DNA of 46,663 nucleotides from Elusimicrobia bacterium GWB2_63_16 (GTDB taxonomy: Bacteria; Elusimicrobiota; Elusimicrobia; Elusimicrobiales; UBA9959). The translations under genes were made by a program, and so were the position numbers. The stretch is taken from contig MGTZ01000004.1 in assembly GCA_001799715.1 (NCBI GenBank), positions 1 to 46,663 on the forward strand, in the 5' to 3' direction. How positions within the stretch are numbered: the first letter of the stretch is position 1; each line of letters opens with the position of its first letter. Below are positions 1-9,404 of the stretch, in pieces. The notes beneath the pieces are model-generated. The model saw nothing but the letters and a program-made list of their open reading frames with translations, did no database searches and was not told where the DNA came from.

Positions 1-20
1 AACTTAACGGAGGTAGTACA

Positions 21-314
21 ATGAACGACCTTACATTCCTCGGACTCGGCTACATCGGCGCGGGCATCGGCGCCGGCCTGACGCTCATCGGCGCCGGCCT
101 CGGCATCGGCAAACTGGCCGCGGCCGCCCTCGAAGGTACCGCCCGCCAGCCCGAAGCCGGCCCCGCCCTGCGCACCACGATGATCATCGCCGCCGCCCTT
201 ATCGAAGGCCTCGGCTTCCTCGCGCTGGTCATCTGCTTCTTCGCCGTGATGAACCTGGCGATGCCCAAGGCCCCCGCGGCCCCCGGCGCGGAACAGACCC
301 AGACCACCCACTAA
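21..314 (+). CDS. atpE: ATP synthase Fo subunit c
   Basis: A 97-residue proteolipid that forms the rotating c-ring of the F1Fo ATP synthase in the inner membrane. Two hydrophobic helices flank a polar loop with the conserved RQPEA sequence. Helix 1 is a run of glycine-spaced small residues (GAGIGAG, GAGLGIG) that pack the ring. Helix 2 holds the ion-binding carboxylate in AALIEGLGF. The residue after this Glu is Gly, not the Ser/Thr of Na+-binding rings, and Lys sits near the place where Na+ types have Gln, so H+ coupling is more likely (inference). A strong GGAGG lies 8 nt before ATG. It is the first complete gene here; subunit a is presumably just upstream of the window. The Ala/Pro-rich C-terminal tail is longer than usual. 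Confidence 0.95.
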   Translation: MNDLTFLGLGYIGAGIGAGLTLIGAGLGIGKLAAAALEGTARQPEAGPALRTTMIIAAALIEGLGFLALVICFFAVMNLAMPKAPAAPGAEQTQTTH

Positions 315-332
315 AAGGTCTTCAGGGAAGCT

Positions 333-358
333 CCGGGCCGCGGCCGTCCGCGGCCCGG
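333..358 (+). other. Hairpin between atpE and atpF
   Basis: A perfect 11-bp GC stem (CCGGGCCGCGG / CCGCGGCCCGG) with a CCGT loop lies between the atpE stop and the atpF ribosome binding site. No U-run follows, so it is not a simple terminator. Such a structure could protect the 3' end of an atpE-containing mRNA, in keeping with the high c-subunit stoichiometry. That role is inference. Confidence 0.5.
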
Positions 359-368
359 GAGGTGAACT

Positions 369-890
369 ATGGAAGCATTGATCAGGCCCGAAATAGGGCT
401 GACGTTCTGGACTATAACCTGCTTCGTCCTGCTGGCGCTGCTGCTTTCGCGCACCGCGTGGAAGCCGCTGCTGCAGGCCGTGGAGGAGCGCGAGCGGGCC
501 ATCAAGCACGACCGGAATACCGCCGAGACCGCCCGCGCGGAAGCTGAAAAGCTGAAGGCCGAACTGGACGCCAAGCTGGCAGAGCTGAAAGCCGAGATAG
601 GCCGCCGCCTGGACGAGGCGCGGGTATCGGCCGAGAAAGAGAAGGACATCCTCATAGAGGAAGCCCGCAAGAGCGCGGGCATCATAGTCGAGGCCTCCCA
701 CCGCGAGATAGAGGCGCAGAAGCTGGACGCCGCCCGCGAGCTCAAGAGCAAGGTGGCGGAGCTGTCCATCCTGGCCGCCGAGCGCATCCTGCTCAAGCAG
801 CTGGACCACCGCGCCAATACCGACCTGGCCTCCAAATACCTCGCCGAGCTGGAGAAGGAGCGCCCCGAGCTTAAACTCGGGGGAGAATAA
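369..890 (+). CDS. atpF: ATP synthase Fo subunit b
   Basis: Peripheral stalk subunit b, 173 residues. One N-terminal membrane helix (about residues 12-30, LTFWTITCFVLLALLL) is followed by a long charged alpha-helix rich in Ala, Glu, Lys and Arg that forms the dimeric stator linking Fo to F1 through delta. The length and organisation are normal for the family. GGAGGTGA lies just before ATG. The stop codon overlaps the atpH start (TAATG), so the two are translationally coupled. Confidence 0.93.
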   Translation: MEALIRPEIGLTFWTITCFVLLALLLSRTAWKPLLQAVEERERAIKHDRNTAETARAEAEKLKAELDAKLAELKAEIGRRLDEARVSAEKEKDILIEEARKSAGIIVEASHREIEAQKLDAARELKSKVAELSILAAERILLKQLDHRANTDLASKYLAELEKERPELKLGGE

Positions 891-1444
891 TGGATTCCAG
901 CGTCAGGATCCTCGCCAAGCGCTACGCCCGGGCCTACATGGACCTGGACGGCAAGGCGCATTCCGCCGCGGCCGAGACCGCGGCGCAGGTCAAGCTCGAG
1001 GGCCTGCGCAAGGTCTTCGAGGCGGCCCGGCCGCACCTGAAGAACCTCACGCACCCCGCCGTTAATTCCGAGGTCAAGCTGGCGGCGCTGGCCAGGATCC
1101 TGGGCCAGGGGAACTTCGGCCCGGCGGCCGGCTTCGCGGACCTGCTGGTGCGCCAGAACAGGTTCGGCCTGCTCGAGGACATCATGCAGGACTGCCTGCG
1201 CCTCAACGACGATTTCTGCGGGATAGTGCGGGCGGAGGTGTACAGCCGCTACCCGCTTTCCGAAGGCGAAGTGAAGAGGATAACCGCCCTGCTCTCCGGC
1301 GCCGCCGGCAGGAAGATAAACCTGCGCCAGGTGATAGCCGAGCGGGTGCTGGGCGGATTCGAGATCAAGATCAGCGACACCGTTATCGACGCCACCGTGC
1401 GCGGCAGGCTGGAGGCCATGAAGGCCCGCCTGCTGAAAGGATAG
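890..1444 (+). CDS. atpH: ATP synthase F1 subunit delta
   Basis: Delta subunit (184 residues), the stator protein that joins subunit b to the top of the alpha3beta3 head. The N-terminal helical domain (RILAKRYARAYMDLD) and the C-terminal region (AERVLGGFEIKISDTVIDATVRGRLEAMK-like) show the usual family pattern of conserved Gly-Gly and Asp residues near the end. It starts one base inside the atpF stop codon. Delta is weakly conserved, but position and length make the assignment safe. Confidence 0.93.
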   Translation: MDSSVRILAKRYARAYMDLDGKAHSAAAETAAQVKLEGLRKVFEAARPHLKNLTHPAVNSEVKLAALARILGQGNFGPAAGFADLLVRQNRFGLLEDIMQDCLRLNDDFCGIVRAEVYSRYPLSEGEVKRITALLSGAAGRKINLRQVIAERVLGGFEIKISDTVIDATVRGRLEAMKARLLKG

Positions 1445-1447
1445 GCC

Positions 1448-1470
1448 CTATCGAGGCTTCGCCTCGATAG
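1448..1470 (+). other. Hairpin between atpH and atpA
   Basis: A perfect inverted repeat (CTATCGAGG / CCTCGATAG around CTTCG) sits between atpH and atpA, ending about 20 nt before the atpA ribosome binding site. There is no U-run. It may be an RNA processing or stability element that separates the Fo and F1 halves of the message (inference). Confidence 0.5.
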
Positions 1471-1492
1471 CTCCGGGACAACGAGGATTACA

Positions 1493-3007
1493 ATGATACG
1501 ACCTGAGGAAATCACAGAGATCATCAAGGGACGGATAGAGAAATTCATCCCCGAGGCGCAGCTGTCCGAAACCGGCCAGGTGCTGCAGATCGGCGACGGC
1601 ATCGCGCGCATCTACGGCCTCAACAGCGCCGTGGTGGGCGAGCTGCTGGAGTTCGAAGGCGGCGTGTCCGGCATGGTGCTCAACATCGAGCGCGAGAACG
1701 TCGGCGCCGTCGTCATGGGCTCCGACACGCTGATCAAGGAAGGCGACCGCGTGAAGCGCACCGGCCGCGTGCTGGAAGTGCCCGTCGGCCCCGAGCTGAT
1801 CGGCCGCGTGGTGGACGCCCTCGGCAACCCGATAGACGGCAAGGGCCCGCTCAACGCCAAGAAGAAGCGCCCCGTGGAAGTGATCGCCCCGGGCGTAGTG
1901 GAGCGCGCCCCGGTCAAGGAGCCGCTGCAGACCGGCCTCAAGGCCATCGACGCCATGATCCCGATAGGCCGCGGCCAGCGCGAGCTCATCATCGGCGACC
2001 GCCAGACCGGCAAGACCGCCGTGGCCCTGGACGCCATCATCAATCAGAAGAACGAGCCCGCCGACAAGCGCCCCATCTGCATCTACGTGGCCGTGGGCCA
2101 GAAGCAGTCCACCGTGGCCCGCGTGGCCAAGATCCTCGAGGACAACGGCGCGATGGAGTACTCGGTGATAGTCTCCGCCTCCGCTTCCGACCCCGCCTCC
2201 ATGCTGTATCTCGCCCCCTACACCGGCTGCGCGATCGGCGAGGAGTTCATGTGGAACGGCAAGCACGCGCTCGTGATCTACGACGACCTCTCCAAGCACG
2301 CTCAGAGCTACCGCCAGATGTCGCTCTTGCTGCGGCGCCCCCCGGGCCGCGAAGCCTATCCCGGCGACGTGTTCTATCTCCATTCCCGCCTGCTCGAGCG
2401 CGCCTGCAAACTGTGCGACAAGAACGGCGGCGGCTCGCTGACCGCGCTGCCCATCATCGAAACGCAGGCCAGCGACGTGACGGCCTACATCCCGACCAAC
2501 GTCATCTCCATCACCGACGGCCAGATCTACCTGGAGTCGAGCCTCTTCCACTCCGGCATCAAGCCAGCCGTCAACGTTGGCATCTCGGTGAGCCGCGTGG
2601 GCGGCAGCGCCCAGATCAAGGCTATGCGCCAGGTGGCCGGCAAGCTGCGCCTGGACCTCGCGCAGTACAACGAGCTCGCGGCTTTCGCGCAGTTCGGCAG
2701 CGACCTCGACAAGGCCAGCACCGACCTGCTCAAGCGCGGCCAGCGCATGGTGGAGCTGCTCAAGCAGGACCAGTACGCCCCGATGCCCGCCCACGAGCAG
2801 GTGGCGGTGCTGTTCGCCGGCACGCGCGGCTACCTCGACGACGTCGAACTGGAGAAGGTGCGGCACTTCGAGGCCTCGCTGGTGAAGTTCATGCGCGACT
2901 CCTACGCCAACCTGCTGGCCGACATCCTGGAGAAGAAGCAGCTGGACCAGGACCTCGAGCAGCGCCTGGCCGACGCGATCACCGACTTCAAGAAGCGGTT
3001 CGCCTAG
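1493..3007 (+). CDS. atpA: ATP synthase F1 subunit alpha
   Basis: Non-catalytic nucleotide-binding subunit of F1, 504 residues, the standard length. The beta-barrel N-terminal domain contains [11 protein letters not shown]. The Walker A loop is GDRQTGKTA, and the adenine-site region contains [27 protein letters not shown]-type sequence (shortened here). The C-terminal helical domain is complete ([12 protein letters not shown] end). GAGGATTACA precedes ATG. It is followed 8 nt later not by atpG but by the epimerase gene. Confidence 0.97.
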   Translation: MIRPEEITEIIKGRIEKFIPEAQLSETGQVLQIGDGIARIYGLNSAVVGELLEFEGGVSGMVLNIERENVGAVVMGSDTLIKEGDRVKRTGRVLEVPVGPELIGRVVDALGNPIDGKGPLNAKKKRPVEVIAPGVVERAPVKEPLQTGLKAIDAMIPIGRGQRELIIGDRQTGKTAVALDAIINQKNEPADKRPICIYVAVGQKQSTVARVAKILEDNGAMEYSVIVSASASDPASMLYLAPYTGCAIGEEFMWNGKHALVIYDDLSKHAQSYRQMSLLLRRPPGREAYPGDVFYLHSRLLERACKLCDKNGGGSLTALPIIETQASDVTAYIPTNVISITDGQIYLESSLFHSGIKPAVNVGISVSRVGGSAQIKAMRQVAGKLRLDLAQYNELAAFAQFGSDLDKASTDLLKRGQRMVELLKQDQYAPMPAHEQVAVLFAGTRGYLDDVELEKVRHFEASLVKFMRDSYANLLADILEKKQLDQDLEQRLADAITDFKKRFA

Positions 3008-3014
3008 AGGATTT

Positions 3015-3938
3015 ATGAAAAAGTACCTCGTCACCGGCGGCGCCGGGTTCATAGGTTCCAACATAGCGTTCGCCCTCGAGGGCGAGCGCAAGGCCCGGGT
3101 GGCCGTGCTGGATAATTTCTCTTCCGGCAATTACAAGAACCTGCTCGGCTTCGGCGGGGACGTGATCGCGGACGACATCCTGTCGCGCGCCTGGTTCGCC
3201 CGCGCCGGCAAGGTGGACGCGGTGTTCCACCAGGCGGCGGTGGTGGACACCACCGAGGCCGACCAGCGCAAGATGATGGCCGCCAACGTGGACGGCTTCC
3301 GCAACGTGCTGGAGTACGCGCTGGAGTACGGCGTCAAGCGCGTGATCTACGCCTCCTCGGCCGCCGTCTACGGCAACTCCCCGTGCCCGATGCACGAGGA
3401 CCAGACGCCCACCCCCGAGAACGTCTACGGCTTTTCCAAGGCCATCATGGACAACGTGGCGCGCGAGTTCGCGGCCGAGCACAAGGACATGACGATCGTG
3501 GGCCTGCGCTATTTCAACGTCTATGGCCCGCGCGAGTACTACAAGGGCAAGATGGCCAGCATGGTCTTCCAGCTCTACAACCAGCTCAAGGCGGGCAAGC
3601 GGCCGCGGATCTTCAAGTTCGGCGAGCAGATGCGCGACTTCGTCTATGTGAAGGACCTGGTGCGCGGCAACCTCAACGCCCTCGACGCCAAGAAATCCTG
3701 CGTCTGCAACCTGGCCACCGGCAAGCCCGGCAACTTCAACGAGGTCATAGAGGCGCTGAACAAGGCGCTGAAGACCGACCTCGCCCCGGAATATTTCGAC
3801 AACCCTTACGGGTTCTACCAGAACAAGACGCAGGCCGACCTGCGCCAGGCGAAGGCGCTGCTGAACTACAGGCCCGAGTGGAGCCTGGCCGACGGCATAG
3901 CCGACTACGTGAAAATACTGGAGAAGACCAGGATCTAA
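3015..3938 (+). CDS. NAD-dependent epimerase of the ADP-heptose 6-epimerase (HldD/RfaD) type
   Basis: Extended short-chain dehydrogenase/reductase, 307 residues. It has an N-terminal Rossmann motif TGGAGFIGSN, the catalytic Tyr-Lys in YGFSK, and a Ser/Ser-Ala-Ala region (YASSAAVYGNS). RYFNVYGPREYYKGKMAS followed by FKFGEQMRDFVYVKDLV closely matches HldD, which converts ADP-D-glycero- to ADP-L-glycero-D-manno-heptose for LPS core synthesis. The gene sits inside the atp operon with 7 nt on the atpA side and 6 nt on the atpG side, each with its own ribosome binding site, so it must be co-transcribed with F1 subunits. Another nucleotide-sugar epimerase activity is possible, because the family is broad. 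Confidence 0.8.
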   Translation: MKKYLVTGGAGFIGSNIAFALEGERKARVAVLDNFSSGNYKNLLGFGGDVIADDILSRAWFARAGKVDAVFHQAAVVDTTEADQRKMMAANVDGFRNVLEYALEYGVKRVIYASSAAVYGNSPCPMHEDQTPTPENVYGFSKAIMDNVAREFAAEHKDMTIVGLRYFNVYGPREYYKGKMASMVFQLYNQLKAGKRPRIFKFGEQMRDFVYVKDLVRGNLNALDAKKSCVCNLATGKPGNFNEVIEALNKALKTDLAPEYFDNPYGFYQNKTQADLRQAKALLNYRPEWSLADGIADYVKILEKTRI

Positions 3939-3944
3939 GGTACT

Positions 3945-4847
3945 ATGGCCTCACTGCGCGACATCCGGAAGCACATTTCTTCCGTCAAGAGCATCAAGCA
4001 GATCACCTACGCCATGAAGATGGTGGCGGCGGCGCGCATCAAGCGCGCGCAGAGCTCCATCCTGGCCTCGCGCCCCTTCGCGGTGGAGATGGACCGCCTG
4101 ATAGCGGACCTGTATGCCGAGCTGGGCGAGCAGGACCTGGAGGGCACGCGCGCCAGCGAGCTTTTCCGCGAGCGGCCCGCCGGCGGGCCCCTGTGCCTGG
4201 TGCTGGTCACGGCCGACAAGGGGCTCTGCGGCTCCTTCAACACTAATTTGCTCAAGGCCGCGGCGGCCTGGCTCAAGGAAAACCGCGGCCGCAAGATCTA
4301 CGCCCTGGCGGTGGGGCGCAAGGGCCGCGATTTCCTGCGCCGCCTCAAGGGCCTGGACCTGGAGATCGTCCATGAGCTGGTGGGCGTGTTCCCCAAGGCG
4401 GGCTACGTGCACGCGCAGCTGCTGGCCGACGCCGCGCTGAAGCTCTACGGCGAGAAGCCGGTGGAGAGCGTCACTCTGATCTATAACGAATTCAAGTCGC
4501 TGCTGGCTCAGCGCATCGTCACCGACCGGCTGCTGCCCCTCAAGATGCATATCGCCCAGAACGCCTCCGTCGACGGGCGCAGGTCCGGGGACTTCGCTTT
4601 CGAGCCGGTCAAGGCCGAGCTGCTGGGCGCGCTGCTGCCCCGCCACATCGGCGCGCAGCTGTACCGCATGCTGCTCGAGTCGCAGGCCGCCGAGCTGGCC
4701 GCGCGCATGAGCGCCATGGAGGCCGCTTCCAAGAACGCCTCCGAGCTGATAGAAGATCTGACGCTGAAGATGAACAAGACCCGCCAGACGATGATCACTA
4801 CGGAACTTAACGAGATAGTGAGCGGTTCCGAAGCGCTGGGCGGCTGA
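3945..4847 (+). CDS. atpG: ATP synthase F1 subunit gamma
   Basis: Central rotor shaft subunit, 300 residues. The N-terminal helix RDIRKHISSVKSIKQITYAM and the C-terminal helix (AMEAASKNASELIEDLTLKMNKTRQ-like) are the two conserved coiled-coil arms that rotate within alpha3beta3. The middle globular domain is intact (LVTADKGLCGSFNTN). AAGG precedes ATG. It resumes the atp order after the inserted epimerase. Confidence 0.96.
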   Translation: MASLRDIRKHISSVKSIKQITYAMKMVAAARIKRAQSSILASRPFAVEMDRLIADLYAELGEQDLEGTRASELFRERPAGGPLCLVLVTADKGLCGSFNTNLLKAAAAWLKENRGRKIYALAVGRKGRDFLRRLKGLDLEIVHELVGVFPKAGYVHAQLLADAALKLYGEKPVESVTLIYNEFKSLLAQRIVTDRLLPLKMHIAQNASVDGRRSGDFAFEPVKAELLGALLPRHIGAQLYRMLLESQAAELAARMSAMEAASKNASELIEDLTLKMNKTRQTMITTELNEIVSGSEALGG

Positions 4848-4854
4848 AGTTTGA

Positions 4855-6288
<1,434 letters not shown>

Positions 6289-6292
6289 AAGC

Positions 6293-6718
6293 ATGGAAAA
6301 GAAGAGACTCCTCCTCACGATCGTAACGCCGGAGAAGACCGTCCTCTCCGAGAGGCCGGTGGACGCCGTCACGATCCCCGCCTTCGGGGGCGAGATGGGC
6401 GTGCTGCCCGGGCACGCCTCTTTCGCGGCGCAGCTCAAAGAGGGCGTCATGCACTACCGCGACGGCCACCACCGGGAGATCTTCGCCGTGCTGAGCGGCT
6501 TCGCCGAGATACACCGCGACAAGGTGCTGGTGCTCGCCGAGGCGGCCGAACTTTCCAAAGAGGTAAACGAGGAGCGCGCCAGGCAGGCCTACCAGAAAGC
6601 CAAAGAGAGCCTGGCCATACGCGGGGCGGACCTGGACCTCGACGAGGCCAACGCCGCGCTGCGCCGCGCCGCCGTGCGCATGAAGGTGGCGGAGTTCAGG
6701 CGAAAGCACAAGCAGTAG
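6293..6718 (+). CDS. atpC: ATP synthase F1 subunit epsilon
   Basis: Epsilon subunit, 141 residues. The N-terminal beta-sandwich holds IVTPEKTVLSERPVDAVTIP and the conserved GEMGVLPGHA turn. The C-terminal two-helix domain, which can inhibit ATP hydrolysis, is present (residues about 85-140). It starts 4 nt after atpD and ends the operon. A 7-bp hairpin (TTCCGGC/GCCGGAA, 6724-6743) follows, but it lacks a downstream U-run and is not a convincing terminator. Confidence 0.94.
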   Translation: MEKKRLLLTIVTPEKTVLSERPVDAVTIPAFGGEMGVLPGHASFAAQLKEGVMHYRDGHHREIFAVLSGFAEIHRDKVLVLAEAAELSKEVNEERARQAYQKAKESLAIRGADLDLDEANAALRRAAVRMKVAEFRRKHKQ

Positions 6719-6764
6719 GCTTTTTCCGGCATGGGGGCCGGAAGGCTTCAGGGTTTAGGAAGGT

Positions 6765-7472
6765 TCAGGGTTTGACGGCGGTGTGCACCGCCACGGCGCC
6801 GGGGCAGAGGGCGCGGGCGCGCACCTCTTCGAAGCCGGCTTCGGCCAGAAGCGCGGAGAAGTCCGCGGCCCCGTAAAAATTCAGTATGGTGTTCCTCAGG
6901 AAGAGGTAGGACTGCCTGCTCTTCGGCGAGACCAGCACCAGCGCGCCGATGGCCGCCTTCACGTAAAGCCTCATAAAAAATCTTATCACCGGGTTCTCCG
7001 GGCGCGTGGTTTCTACGTTGAGGAACACGCCGCCCGGCTTGAGCACGCGGCGGAATTCCCGCAGCGCGGCCAGCATCTTGTCCCTGTCGAGGTTGAGGTT
7101 GCGCGTGGCGAAGGAGATGGTCACGAGGTCGAACGACGCGGCGGGAAAAGGCAGTTCCTTGGCTTCGGCCTGCACCAGCCGCACTCCGGGCAGGCGCTTG
7201 GCGGCCCTGGAAAGCATCGCCGCGCTCAGGTCGGCCCCGGTCAGCTCCAGGCCGGGCCCGTAGACGCGCCGCAGGGCCCCGCAGAAGTCCCCGGTGCCGC
7301 AGCAAGCGTCGAGCGCGCTGCGCGCCGCCGGCGCCGCCGCGCGGGCCAGGCCGGCGGCCCTGCGCCGCCAGTAGAGGTCCAGTCCGAAAGTCAGGAAGGA
7401 GTTGGCGGCCTCGTAAAAAAGATAAATGCCGTCGTAAAACCCGGCGACTGCCAGCTCGGTTTTAGACGGCAT
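6765..7472 (-). CDS. UbiE/MenG-like class I methyltransferase
   Basis: SAM-dependent methyltransferase, 235 residues. Motif I is ALDACCGTGDFCGAL, and the post-I acidic residue is in TGADLSAAML. ELPFPAASFDLVTISFATRN and EFRRVLKPGGVFLNVETTRP match the UbiE/MenG (demethylmenaquinone/ubiquinone C-methyltransferase) signature. The N-terminus FYDGIYLFYEAANSFLTFGLD replaces the usual YDRMND.LSFG.H.W. Quinone methylation is the best guess, but no other quinone gene is nearby. It lies 26 nt downstream of the 57-residue gene on the same strand and has no clear ribosome binding site. Confidence 0.7.
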   Translation of the reverse strand: MPSKTELAVAGFYDGIYLFYEAANSFLTFGLDLYWRRRAAGLARAAAPAARSALDACCGTGDFCGALRRVYGPGLELTGADLSAAMLSRAAKRLPGVRLVQAEAKELPFPAASFDLVTISFATRNLNLDRDKMLAALREFRRVLKPGGVFLNVETTRPENPVIRFFMRLYVKAAIGALVLVSPKSRQSYLFLRNTILNFYGAADFSALLAEAGFEEVRARALCPGAVAVHTAVKP

Positions 7473-7498
7473 TTATGACGCGGAAAAAAGAGAGGAAG

Positions 7499-7672
7499 TT
7501 ACTTCTTCTCTTCTTTGTTGTCGTTCTCGGCCACGAACTTCTTGATGTCCTCGATGCCCTCGATGATGAGGCGCGCCTTGGAGAGGCCGAAGGAGAACGG
7601 GTACTTGTCGTTCTCGTTGCGCTTGAGTATCAGGACGGGCTGCCCTTTGTATTCGGTTCTTTCAACGATCAT
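7499..7672 (-). CDS. Small uncharacterised protein, 57 residues
   Basis: A 57-codon reading frame starting MIVERTEYKGQPVLILKRN and ending in a Lys/Glu-rich tail. GGAGGAAG lies 7 nt before ATG, and codon use has the GC-rich third-position bias of the surrounding genes, so it is very probably real. The protein looks like a small soluble alpha/beta domain (KGQPVLILKR strand; PFSFGLSKARLII; IEGIEDIKKFVAEN helix). It has no membrane segment and no Cys. I do not recognise a function. It is in line with the downstream methyltransferase and faces the divergent intergenic region at 7673-7834. Confidence 0.75.
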   Translation of the reverse strand: MIVERTEYKGQPVLILKRNENDKYPFSFGLSKARLIIEGIEDIKKFVAENDNKEEKK

Positions 7673-7752
7673 AATTGTCTTCCTCCACGCGCTGGCCCCC
7701 CAGCGGGTCGCGCTTAAGCCAAAATACTAACATAAAGTCCGCGGCCTTTTCA

Positions 7753-7782
7753 ATATTAATATTATTTTATTCATATTAATAT
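7753..7782. promoter_or_regulatory. Pair of identical palindromes in a divergent intergenic region
   Basis: ATATTAATAT, a perfect 10-bp palindrome, occurs at 7753-7762 and again at 7773-7782. The copies are exactly 20 bp apart, about two helical turns. The region is AT-rich inside GC-rich surroundings and lies between divergently read genes. It could be an operator pair or simply promoter AT content; binding is inferred, not shown. Confidence 0.35.
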
Positions 7783-7792
7783 AGAACGCCGG

Positions 7793-7820
7793 GCCGGTTT
7801 GCCGTACCGGCGGCTTTTTT
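7793..7820 (+). terminator. Hairpin with U-run just upstream of the 7835 gene
   Basis: GCCGGT / ACCGGC stem with a 7-nt loop, then GGC and six T. It is positioned 15 nt before the next start codon, so it would end an upstream + strand transcript or act as an attenuator. The T-run abuts a possible extended -10 (7820-7828). Confidence 0.5.
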
Positions 7821-7828
7821 GTTAAAGT
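7820..7828 (+). promoter_or_regulatory. Candidate extended -10 (TGTTAAAGT) with leaderless spacing
   Basis: TGTTAAAGT ends 6 nt before the ATG at 7835. There is no ribosome binding site, so transcription would start at or next to the start codon. The same geometry is seen before prfB and the FAH-family gene. Confidence 0.4.
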
Positions 7829-7834
7829 CCGTTC

Positions 7835-8350
7835 ATGGGTAAAAAAGAACTGCTGTGGGAACTCGCCGTAAAGGCCGTCAAAACGCTGGTGGCGCTATTC
7901 ACCCTGTTCGCCATGGGGATCTTCGTGGAGAGCCTGCCTTACGCCCGCTCGCTGCCCTTCCTGAGCGCCAGCCTGCCCGTCAGCGTCTTCCTCAACGCCG
8001 TGGTCTCGCTGCTGGCCGTCATCGTGTTCGTCCGGTTCGGGGCCGAGGCCTCGCCGGCCGCGGACGGGATGTTCTCCTTCATGCCGGAGGCCGGCAGGCT
8101 GGGGCGCAGCCTGGTGAAGATCCTGGCGCTGATGTTCTCTTACTACGCTTTTCAGGAGGCCATCTTCCCGTTCATCGCTGGCTTCGAGTGGGTTTATCAG
8201 TCGGTCTTCCTGGGGTTCACCCTTTTCTTCGTGGTGAGGGCCGGCCTGCAGATCTACGGTTCCAGCGAGGAGATCAGCCGCTTCCTTATCGGCGCCCTGC
8301 GCCAGGGGACCCAGGCGGCCGCGCCGGCCGCGAAAGACAAGGCGGAGTAG
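7835..8350 (+). CDS. Small integral membrane protein of unknown function
   Basis: A 171-residue protein with about four hydrophobic segments (roughly residues 13-32, 45-67, 92-112 and 118-138), a short cytoplasmic-looking N-terminus rich in Lys and a soluble Ala/Lys tail. No family motif is recognised. It has no ribosome binding site, but a TANNNT box lies 6 nt upstream. It is monocistronic as far as can be seen, because a minus-strand gene converges on it with a 15-nt gap. Confidence 0.7.
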   Translation: MGKKELLWELAVKAVKTLVALFTLFAMGIFVESLPYARSLPFLSASLPVSVFLNAVVSLLAVIVFVRFGAEASPAADGMFSFMPEAGRLGRSLVKILALMFSYYAFQEAIFPFIAGFEWVYQSVFLGFTLFFVVRAGLQIYGSSEEISRFLIGALRQGTQAAAPAAKDKAE

Positions 8351-8365
8351 CCCGGCCCGCCGGGC

Positions 8366-9277
8366 CTAGAGCGGCACGGCGGCCGATCTGACGGCCGCCG
8401 AGTAGAGAGAATTCCTGATAAGTTTCACGCAGTACCTGGCGTTGCGCAGGCCCGAGCCGCGCGGCGCGCCCCCGTCCATTTCCTTCCTGAAATCCGACAG
8501 CTCCGCGGCCAGCCATTCCGGCTTGTCGGCGGCCGGCCCGTCGGTGAATTCAACTTCCTCCCGCGGGGCGCCCGCCACGTCGAGGCGCAACAGCCCTCCG
8601 TCGACCTCCAGGCGGCCGCCGGCTCCGGAGACGGAGATCTTCAGCCGCGGCGCGGAGGCGTTGAAAGAGACGTGCGCGAAGCCGTCGGCCCCGTTGAAGT
8701 GCGCGTGTACCGCCGCGGCCGGGCCGGCGGGATTCCTGGCGGCCACCGCCACGGGCGGCCGGCGGACGCAGGAGAGCAGCAGCGAGAGCGGCCGCCAGAG
8801 CGCCGCGGCGGGTTCCGGCGGGGGCGGCCCGGCCAGCAGTTCCTGCACGCAGGCGTAGTTTATTTCTCCCGCCAGGCCGCGGTCCAGCGCCTTCTCGAGC
8901 GCCCGCAGCGCAGGCGAGCGCTCCCAGGGCTGCAGGGGGAAAACAACGCGGCCCGCCTCCGCGGCGCAGGCGCGCAGGGCCTCGAACTCGGTGGTGGAGG
9001 CGCAGAAGGGCGGTTCGCAGACCGCGTGCAGGCCGCGCCGCAGCGCGAACTCTATTACCGCGGCGGCTCGCCCGGCTGGCAGGCTGACCGCGGCGAAGGC
9101 CAGGCCCGGTTCCGCGAACAGCTCCTCGGCCGAGCCGAGCAGCCGCAGGCCGCGCGGCAGGGGGGCCGCTCCCGCGGCCCCGTCCGGGCAGAAGGCTGAA
9201 ATTTCCAAGCCGGACGCGGAGAGGGTTCCGGCCAATCGCGAGAGGGCGGCTCTGCCGCCTATAAAAGCGCCTTTCAT
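8366..9277 (-). CDS. Gfo/Idh/MocA-like oxidoreductase, divergent
   Basis: A 303-residue protein with the organisation of NAD(P)-dependent sugar dehydrogenases. It has an N-terminal nucleotide-binding-like fold (MKGAFIGG, LFAEPGLAFAAVSLPAGRAAAVIEFALRRGLHAVCEPPF) followed by an alpha/beta C-terminal domain with a beta-sheet (HVSFNASAPRLKISVSGAGG). The usual EKP motif that carries the catalytic Lys reads CEPPF, and the Gly-rich loop is GGRAAL rather than GxGxxG. It may therefore be non-catalytic or have altered cofactor use. The substrate is unknown. It is divergent from the pilus operon promoter region. Confidence 0.55.
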   Translation of the reverse strand: MKGAFIGGRAALSRLAGTLSASGLEISAFCPDGAAGAAPLPRGLRLLGSAEELFAEPGLAFAAVSLPAGRAAAVIEFALRRGLHAVCEPPFCASTTEFEALRACAAEAGRVVFPLQPWERSPALRALEKALDRGLAGEINYACVQELLAGPPPPEPAAALWRPLSLLLSCVRRPPVAVAARNPAGPAAAVHAHFNGADGFAHVSFNASAPRLKISVSGAGGRLEVDGGLLRLDVAGAPREEVEFTDGPAADKPEWLAAELSDFRKEMDGGAPRGSGLRNARYCVKLIRNSLYSAAVRSAAVPL

Positions 9278-9375
9278 AACCGATATTTAAGCAAAAAGGG
9301 AGCCCGCCACAAATGCCGGCGGCGCCAGTGGGCGGGATTTGTTGATAACTTTGTTGAAAACTTGTTCACAGGGTG

Positions 9376-9404
9376 TTGACAACCGTTGATTTCAATGTAA
9401 TAAT
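9376..9404 (+). promoter_or_regulatory. Sigma70-type promoter of the pilM operon
   Basis: A perfect TTGACA (9376-9381), a 17-bp spacer and AATAAT (9399-9404, one mismatch to TATAAT). It lies about 90 nt upstream of pilM in an AT-rich patch. The long leader contains a GGAGGG about 15 nt before the pilM ATG. Confidence 0.7.

Noticed and set aside
1448-3130. 560-codon open frame antisense to atpA
   Set aside because: It is the mirror of GC-biased third positions in atpA, with Val/His/Gly-rich low-complexity sequence and no start signals. Similar antisense frames over atpD, pcrA, ychF and the ligase genes were left out for the same reason.
6724-6743. Terminator of the atp operon
   Set aside because: The stem is only 7 bp, with no U-run on the 3' side for either strand.
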